The notes below the pieces were generated by a model. The model had not been told where the DNA came from. It saw nothing but the letters and a program-made list of their open reading frames with translations, and did not search any database. Of a stretch of 64,000 nucleotides of DNA, positions 60,255 through 64,000 are shown piece after piece. The stretch comes from Polycyclovorans sp002706265. GTDB taxonomy: Bacteria > Pseudomonadota > Gammaproteobacteria > Nevskiales > Nevskiaceae. Position numbers and translations under genes: made by a program. How positions within the stretch are numbered: the first letter of the stretch is position 1; each line of letters starts with the position of its first letter. The stretch covers positions 1 to 64,000 of the forward strand of contig CAXBBM010000014.1 in NCBI GenBank assembly GCA_963973915.1. Direction: 5' to 3'.

Positions 60255-61583
60255 TCATCCGGGCCATCGCCGATGCAGCGTGTCGATGACGAACTGATGC
60301 GCGTGCGGTGCCAAGCCATGCGATTCAAAATGCGGATGGTTGCTCGGCAAGTCTTCATGGTCGTGAACCAGGACGATCTGATCGTCCGATGGCCAACTCC
60401 GTATCGCAACGAACAATCCCGCTATCGCAAGAACACTCAGAGCAGCAAGGGCGACTCCCAAGCCAAGCTTTAGACCGACCCAGCCCGCCAGTGGATACGC
60501 CAACAGCCAGCACACATGTGAGAAGGAGAACTGGGCAGCAAAGACGGCCGGCAAATCCTCATTGTGAGCAGAACGCCGTATCAGCCGCCCTCCTGGTGTT
60601 ACCAAGCCAGCGTAGGCCATCCCCATCAGTCCCCAGGCTGGCAGCAGTGTTGCCCAGCCGCGCCAGTTTGGCAGCGCAACCCAGACTGTCGTGATGGCCA
60701 ATAGCACCACCACCATCACGGCCGCGGCCGTTAACATCACCTGGCGGTCAGACCGCTTGTCGAGCACCTTGGGCAGCAGTAGTGCAGCCAGCATCGATCC
60801 TCCACCAAACGTCGCCAGCGCCAGCGCAAGTTGTTGCTCGCCTCCACCCAGGAACTCCCGAACGATCACCACGGTGTTGACGAACACCATCGCCCCACCG
60901 GCGGCGGCACACAGATTCAAGGCGAGCAGCCCGCGCAGTCGCGGTGTTTGCAGGTAGATGCGTGTGCCACGCAGGATGCGTTCGACCAGCCCCTCGCTAC
61001 GGTCCGTGACGACGGTTTTCGGGAGCGCTGCTACCAGAATCAATCCTGCCGACAGCACGAAGCCGAAGGCGGTGCCAACAAAAAGACCATGGAAGCTGAT
61101 CCAGGTCAGCAGGATTGCCGCCAGGGTCGGACTGAAAAGACTCTCCAGGTCATAGGCGATACGTGACAAGGACAATGCCTGCGTGTAATCGCGTTCCTCG
61201 GGAAGCACCTCGGGGATCAACGACTGGAACAGTGGCGTGAAACAGGCGGAAGCTGCCTGCAAGATCGCGATCAACAGGTAGATCTGCCAGATCTCGGTCA
61301 CGAAGGGCAGTACCAGTACCACGCCGGCACGAATGACATCGAGTGAAATCAGTGTGGCCTTCCGCTTGGCCGGCGGCACCAGGGCGCCAGCCAACGGCGC
61401 CAGCAGCACATAGACTGCCATCTTGATTGCCAGCGCCGTGCCCAGTACCGCCCCGGCGCTCGGGCCGGCCAGCTCGTAGGCCAACAGGGCGAGGGCCACC
61501 GTGGCCAGCCCGGTGCCAATCAGCGCCGTCATCTGCGCGAGAAAAAGCTGCCGGAAGCCGGCGTGGCGAAGAATTCCGAGCAT
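60255..61583 (-). CDS. MFS exporter with histidine-rich C-terminal tail (NreB-like)
   Basis: This 442-residue MFS protein has about 12 membrane helices (GFRQLFLAQMTALIGTGLATVAL onward) and the internal loop LVPPAKRKATLIS. The C-terminus holds many His residues (VHDHEDLPSNHPHF, HGLAPHAHQF), as in NreB-type nickel exporters, suggesting metal efflux. The chosen ATG has GGAGTGGG upstream; 20 residues could be added upstream. The small His/Asp-rich protein gene precedes it. Confidence 0.85.
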   Translation of the reverse strand: MLGILRHAGFRQLFLAQMTALIGTGLATVALALLAYELAGPSAGAVLGTALAIKMAVYVLLAPLAGALVPPAKRKATLISLDVIRAGVVLVLPFVTEIWQIYLLIAILQAASACFTPLFQSLIPEVLPEERDYTQALSLSRIAYDLESLFSPTLAAILLTWISFHGLFVGTAFGFVLSAGLILVAALPKTVVTDRSEGLVERILRGTRIYLQTPRLRGLLALNLCAAAGGAMVFVNTVVIVREFLGGGEQQLALALATFGGGSMLAALLLPKVLDKRSDRQVMLTAAAVMVVVLLAITTVWVALPNWRGWATLLPAWGLMGMAYAGLVTPGGRLIRRSAHNEDLPAVFAAQFSFSHVCWLLAYPLAGWVGLKLGLGVALAALSVLAIAGLFVAIRSWPSDDQIVLVHDHEDLPSNHPHFESHGLAPHAHQFVIDTLHRRWPG

Positions 61584-61651
61584 CGAACCCACTCCAGTCA
61601 TCCAAATCAACACAGAGGGTGCCGCGCCTTGCTGGTGCAGCACCCAGGCTT

Positions 61652-61903
61652 TCAGTCGTCTTTGTCCTTATCCGACGACCGGGGCGCCGTCCCGCTCTGT
61701 TTCTCCGCATCGCATCGCGCCTTGAGTGCCTTGACCTCCGGGTACGAAACATCGTTCGTGTAGCGTCTCGTATCGGCCAGTTGGGCGCAGGTGGTGGGTA
61801 TGAGCTTGTCATCGTCGTCATGCCCGCCAGGGTGAGCGAACGCCGTCACGGAAACGGCGGATGCACACGCGATAACAGCAAACACCAGAGTGCGAATAGT
61901 CAT
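61652..61903 (-). CDS. Small secreted His/Asp-rich protein
   Basis: The 83-residue protein has a signal peptide (cleavage probably after AFA at residue 23). The mature protein would start HPGGHDDDDK and contain two Cys, in TTCAQLAD and KARCDAEK, and a charged tail (SSDKDKDD). The motif is one that could bind divalent metal. It is preceded by AAGGAG and lies between the anchor protein and the MFS gene in the metal-resistance cluster. Confidence 0.7.
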   Translation of the reverse strand: MTIRTLVFAVIACASAVSVTAFAHPGGHDDDDKLIPTTCAQLADTRRYTNDVSYPEVKALKARCDAEKQSGTAPRSSDKDKDD

Positions 61904-61968
61904 GGTAAAAATCTCCTTTCAAATGGAACCAGTGTTCTCAACGGGGTTAAACGTGGATGGAAACCGAC

Positions 61969-62002
61969 TGCCATTTGCAATGGCAGTCCTGCATTGGCCA
62001 AT
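61969..62002. repeat. Two adjacent palindromes between the anchor and His/Asp-rich genes
   Basis: TGCCATT-TGC-AATGGCA (61969-61985) and ATTGGCCAAT (61993-62002) lie side by side, with a further hairpin (CATCAC-N4-GTGATG, 62025-62040) just beyond. They occupy the 138-bp gap upstream of the small His/Asp-rich gene and could be an operator, a terminator or both. Confidence 0.4.
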
Positions 62003-62041
62003 ACCAGTGCTGCCGGCATTGGCGCATCACCTGAGTGATGT

Positions 62042-62689
62042 TCAAATCACGCGCTTCATTTCGGCGTACTGACCGCGCGTTCGAATGATGACGGTCACAT
62101 CGGCGCTTCCTCGATTTCGCCAGAACCAGCCATGATTACCATCAAAGGCGGCTTCGAGAACACCTTCGTCGGACGGCACACCACGCCCTTTTTCATAGCT
62201 GATGGACTGCCCACCGCCATCACCATGGGTGTCGAAATTCACGACACCGCCTTGCGCGACCCAACTGAATTCCGCCCGTTCTCCGGCTTGCATCACCAGT
62301 TTGATTTCGGTGCCTTGTCCGGGTGTGAGCACGACCTGCATTTCATCTCGCCAGCTTTCCGCTGCCGCTGGCTGACTCGCAGCAGAACTTGCCCCGGTGT
62401 CCTGCGGCGTTGCCACCTCACTGACGGTGGCCGGCTTTGCAGCCGCTTGTGCTGCGGCGGCATCCATTGCCGCATCAATGGCCGCTTCCTCAGCCAACTG
62501 CGCCTTGATTTCCCCCATCTCGGTCAACCCGAGCACACGACCGATTCCGGTGGGGTCGACTGCATACTCGGACGGCAGTACGATCGTGATCAGAATCGCG
62601 ATGGCAGCAACCAACGCAATGAGTGTCGAGCGCAGCAACTGCTCTGAGGTTGGCAAATCGTCGAGGGTTGGTTTGGTTACGTTGTGCAT
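62042..62689 (-). CDS. Transmembrane anchor protein of a metal-efflux cluster
   Basis: The 215-residue protein has a cytoplasmic start, one membrane helix (about residues 20-40) and an Ala-rich periplasmic linker, then a beta-rich C-terminal domain (VVLTPGQGTEIKLVMQAGERAEFSWV, HGWFWRNRG). It matches the uncharacterised 'transmembrane anchor protein' seen beside czc-like pumps. It lies 22 bp after the HupE gene. Its job is unknown. Confidence 0.72.
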   Translation of the reverse strand: MHNVTKPTLDDLPTSEQLLRSTLIALVAAIAILITIVLPSEYAVDPTGIGRVLGLTEMGEIKAQLAEEAAIDAAMDAAAAQAAAKPATVSEVATPQDTGASSAASQPAAAESWRDEMQVVLTPGQGTEIKLVMQAGERAEFSWVAQGGVVNFDTHGDGGGQSISYEKGRGVPSDEGVLEAAFDGNHGWFWRNRGSADVTVIIRTRGQYAEMKRVI

Positions 62690-62711
62690 AAAAATTTTCT
62701 CCGTGTGCGGT

Positions 62712-63458
62712 TCAAGAAACGAAATAGCCGGTGATTTGGTACCCGATCAAAATGAATCCGGCACACATCATTGCTACGTTCGCGGTATAGGCATGGCGCC
62801 AAAAGCTGGTTGTTCGACGCCAGTAACCCATCACAATCAGGATCGTGCCAAGCGCCAAAAGTTGACCAATCTCAACGCCGACGTTGAATGCCAATAGATT
62901 GGGAATCAGGCCATCAGGTGAGATGTCGTACTCGATAATTTTCGTGGACAGCCCGAAGCCGTGAAACAAGCCGAAGATCAGAGTTGCATGTTTCGTGTTT
63001 GGCTGAAATCCGAGCCATCGTTGAAACGCACCGATATTGTCGAGCGCCTTATAAACTACCGACAACCCAATGATGGCGTCGATGATGTAGCTGTTGATTC
63101 CTATATTGAAATACACGCCAAGCAGCATCGTGGTCGAATGCCCGATGGCGAACAGCGTCACGTACAAGGCGATGTGTTTCATCTTGTACAGGAAGAAAAT
63201 CACACCGAACAGGAACAGGATGTGGTCGTACCCGGTCGCCATGTGCTTGGCACCGAGATAGACGAAAGACAACAGGTGGATGCCTGTGATCTCCTGAATG
63301 TAACCTTTGTCGCCTTCGGCGACTGCATGCGCCAACGCTTCGTTGGCGCTCGCAAACAGAAGCAATATCACAGCCCCAAAAAACAGGGCCACTCGATGCC
63401 AGGCAGGCAGATACAAACCTGGCACGCTTTCAGAAAGTCTTTCATTCATAAATGTCAT
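62712..63458 (-). CDS. HupE/UreJ-family membrane protein
   Basis: The 248-residue protein has about seven membrane helices and the HupE/UreJ-2 features: a HAVAEG-type start after the first helix, GYDHILFLFGV, FAIGHSTTMLLG and HGFGLSTKI. The His-containing helices are suited to nickel or cobalt transport. The base composition is noticeably less GC-rich than the trb genes. It sits between the CzcA-type pump and the anchor protein. Confidence 0.85.
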   Translation of the reverse strand: MTFMNERLSESVPGLYLPAWHRVALFFGAVILLLFASANEALAHAVAEGDKGYIQEITGIHLLSFVYLGAKHMATGYDHILFLFGVIFFLYKMKHIALYVTLFAIGHSTTMLLGVYFNIGINSYIIDAIIGLSVVYKALDNIGAFQRWLGFQPNTKHATLIFGLFHGFGLSTKIIEYDISPDGLIPNLLAFNVGVEIGQLLALGTILIVMGYWRRTTSFWRHAYTANVAMMCAGFILIGYQITGYFVS

Positions 63459-63561
63459 ACCTCAATGTTTACTTACAGATGTTCTTGTGCATCACGCATA
63501 GCGAGTGGACTCCGGTGGTCGCTCGGGCGACCACCGGAGCCGGACGGGATCGGCGTCTACG

Positions 63562-64000
63562 TCACACCGCCTTTGCCTCCTCGCGCTCAGCGTTTCGGTG
63601 AACGAGGCGGTACAGCGCCGGCAGCACCAACAGCGTCAGCAGGGTCGAGGAGATGATCCCGCCAATGACCACGGTGGCGAGCGGACGCTGCACCTCTGCG
63701 CCTGTCCCGACGTTGATGGCCATCGGTATGAAGCCGAGGCTCGCAACCAGGGCGGTCATCAGCACCGGACGCAATCGCGTCATGGCACCGTTGACGATGG
63801 CATCCTGTAGCGGAACGCCATCGTGGAGCAGCTTGCGGATGAAGCTCACCATCACCAGCCCGTTGAGCACGGCCACGCCCGAGAGCGCGATGAAGCCGAC
63901 ACCCGCCGAGATCGAGAGCGGAATATCACGCAGCCACAAGGCGGCTACCCCTCCGGTCAGCGCCAAGGGCACACCGCTGAAGATGATCAGCGCATCCCGG
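63562..64000 (-). CDS. CzcA/CusA-type RND metal efflux pump (C-terminal part)
   Basis: Only the last 145 or so residues are present; the gene runs past the right edge of the window. The segment GVPLALTGGVAALW, then SISAGVGFIALSGVAVLNG, MTRLRPVLMTALVASLGFIPMAI and GAEVQRPLATVVIGGI are the heavy-metal RND signature of TM10-TM12. It should export Co, Zn, Cd or Cu ions, and with the genes downstream makes a metal cluster. Confidence 0.92.
   Translation of the reverse strand, partial: RDALIIFSGVPLALTGGVAALWLRDIPLSISAGVGFIALSGVAVLNGLVMVSFIRKLLHDGVPLQDAIVNGAMTRLRPVLMTALVASLGFIPMAINVGTGAEVQRPLATVVIGGIISSTLLTLLVLPALYRLVHRNAEREEAKAV

Overview
The window is a piece of a GC-rich gammaproteobacterial chromosome that runs into an integrative or conjugative element. 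The core half has the order dapB-carA-carB-greA-rlmE-ftsH-folP-glmM-tpiA-secG-tRNA-Leu, a gammaproteobacterial arrangement. Together with ppsA/ppsR, two fumarases, isocitrate lyase and a Baeyer-Villiger-type monooxygenase, it suggests an aerobic heterotroph, perhaps near Xanthomonadales/Nevskiales. That placement is inference from gene order and protein style, not a database match.

Positions 1-12120 hold two minus-strand tRNAs (Glu, Ala), PEP synthase with its divergent regulatory kinase/phosphatase, a secreted beta-propeller-like protein, an alpha/beta hydrolase, phosphoglucomutase, a DUF1249 protein, a gamma-carbonic-anhydrase-like protein, SixA, RsmJ, an SCP2 protein, a NUDIX hydrolase, a half-length MazG and a DegV protein. 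Positions 12203-24392 hold the lysine/carbamoyl-phosphate/GreA/FtsH/GlmM/TpiA/SecG run, ending in tRNA-Leu with a clear promoter and terminator. A multiply frameshifted lipoprotein pseudogene follows. Positions 25180-35820 carry small proteins, purB, fumC, a class I fumarase, dsbB, rraA, aceA, the monooxygenase and a MAPEG protein.

Positions 35817-41810 form a translationally coupled minus-strand signalling operon: a 1210-residue hybrid histidine kinase with three receiver domains, then CheR, CheB and a REC-GGDEF protein whose GGDEF domain lacks its last helix. Upstream of it sits a complete 1530-bp insertion sequence with inverted repeats and an 8-bp target duplication. Next comes a compact three-gene minus-strand operon of defence or toxin-antitoxin character (43669-46744): an unrecognised protein, an XRE/ImmA-IrrE metallopeptidase and an Abi_C protein with an R-x6-H motif. 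It has its own promoter with a palindrome set in the -35/-10 spacer. This is the most likely place for a little-described system.

From 46825 to 60161 the window carries the mating-pair-formation module of a Tn4371/RP4-type element (traG, a CopG-like gene, trbBCDEJLFGI, a DUF2274 gene) with an EexN lipoprotein and a LysR regulator. From 60255 to the right edge is metal-resistance cargo: an MFS exporter with a His-rich tail, a small His/Asp-rich periplasmic protein, a transmembrane anchor protein, a HupE/UreJ protein and the C-terminal end of a CzcA-type RND pump. No integrase, relaxase or attachment site is visible, so the element continues beyond the window or is incomplete.
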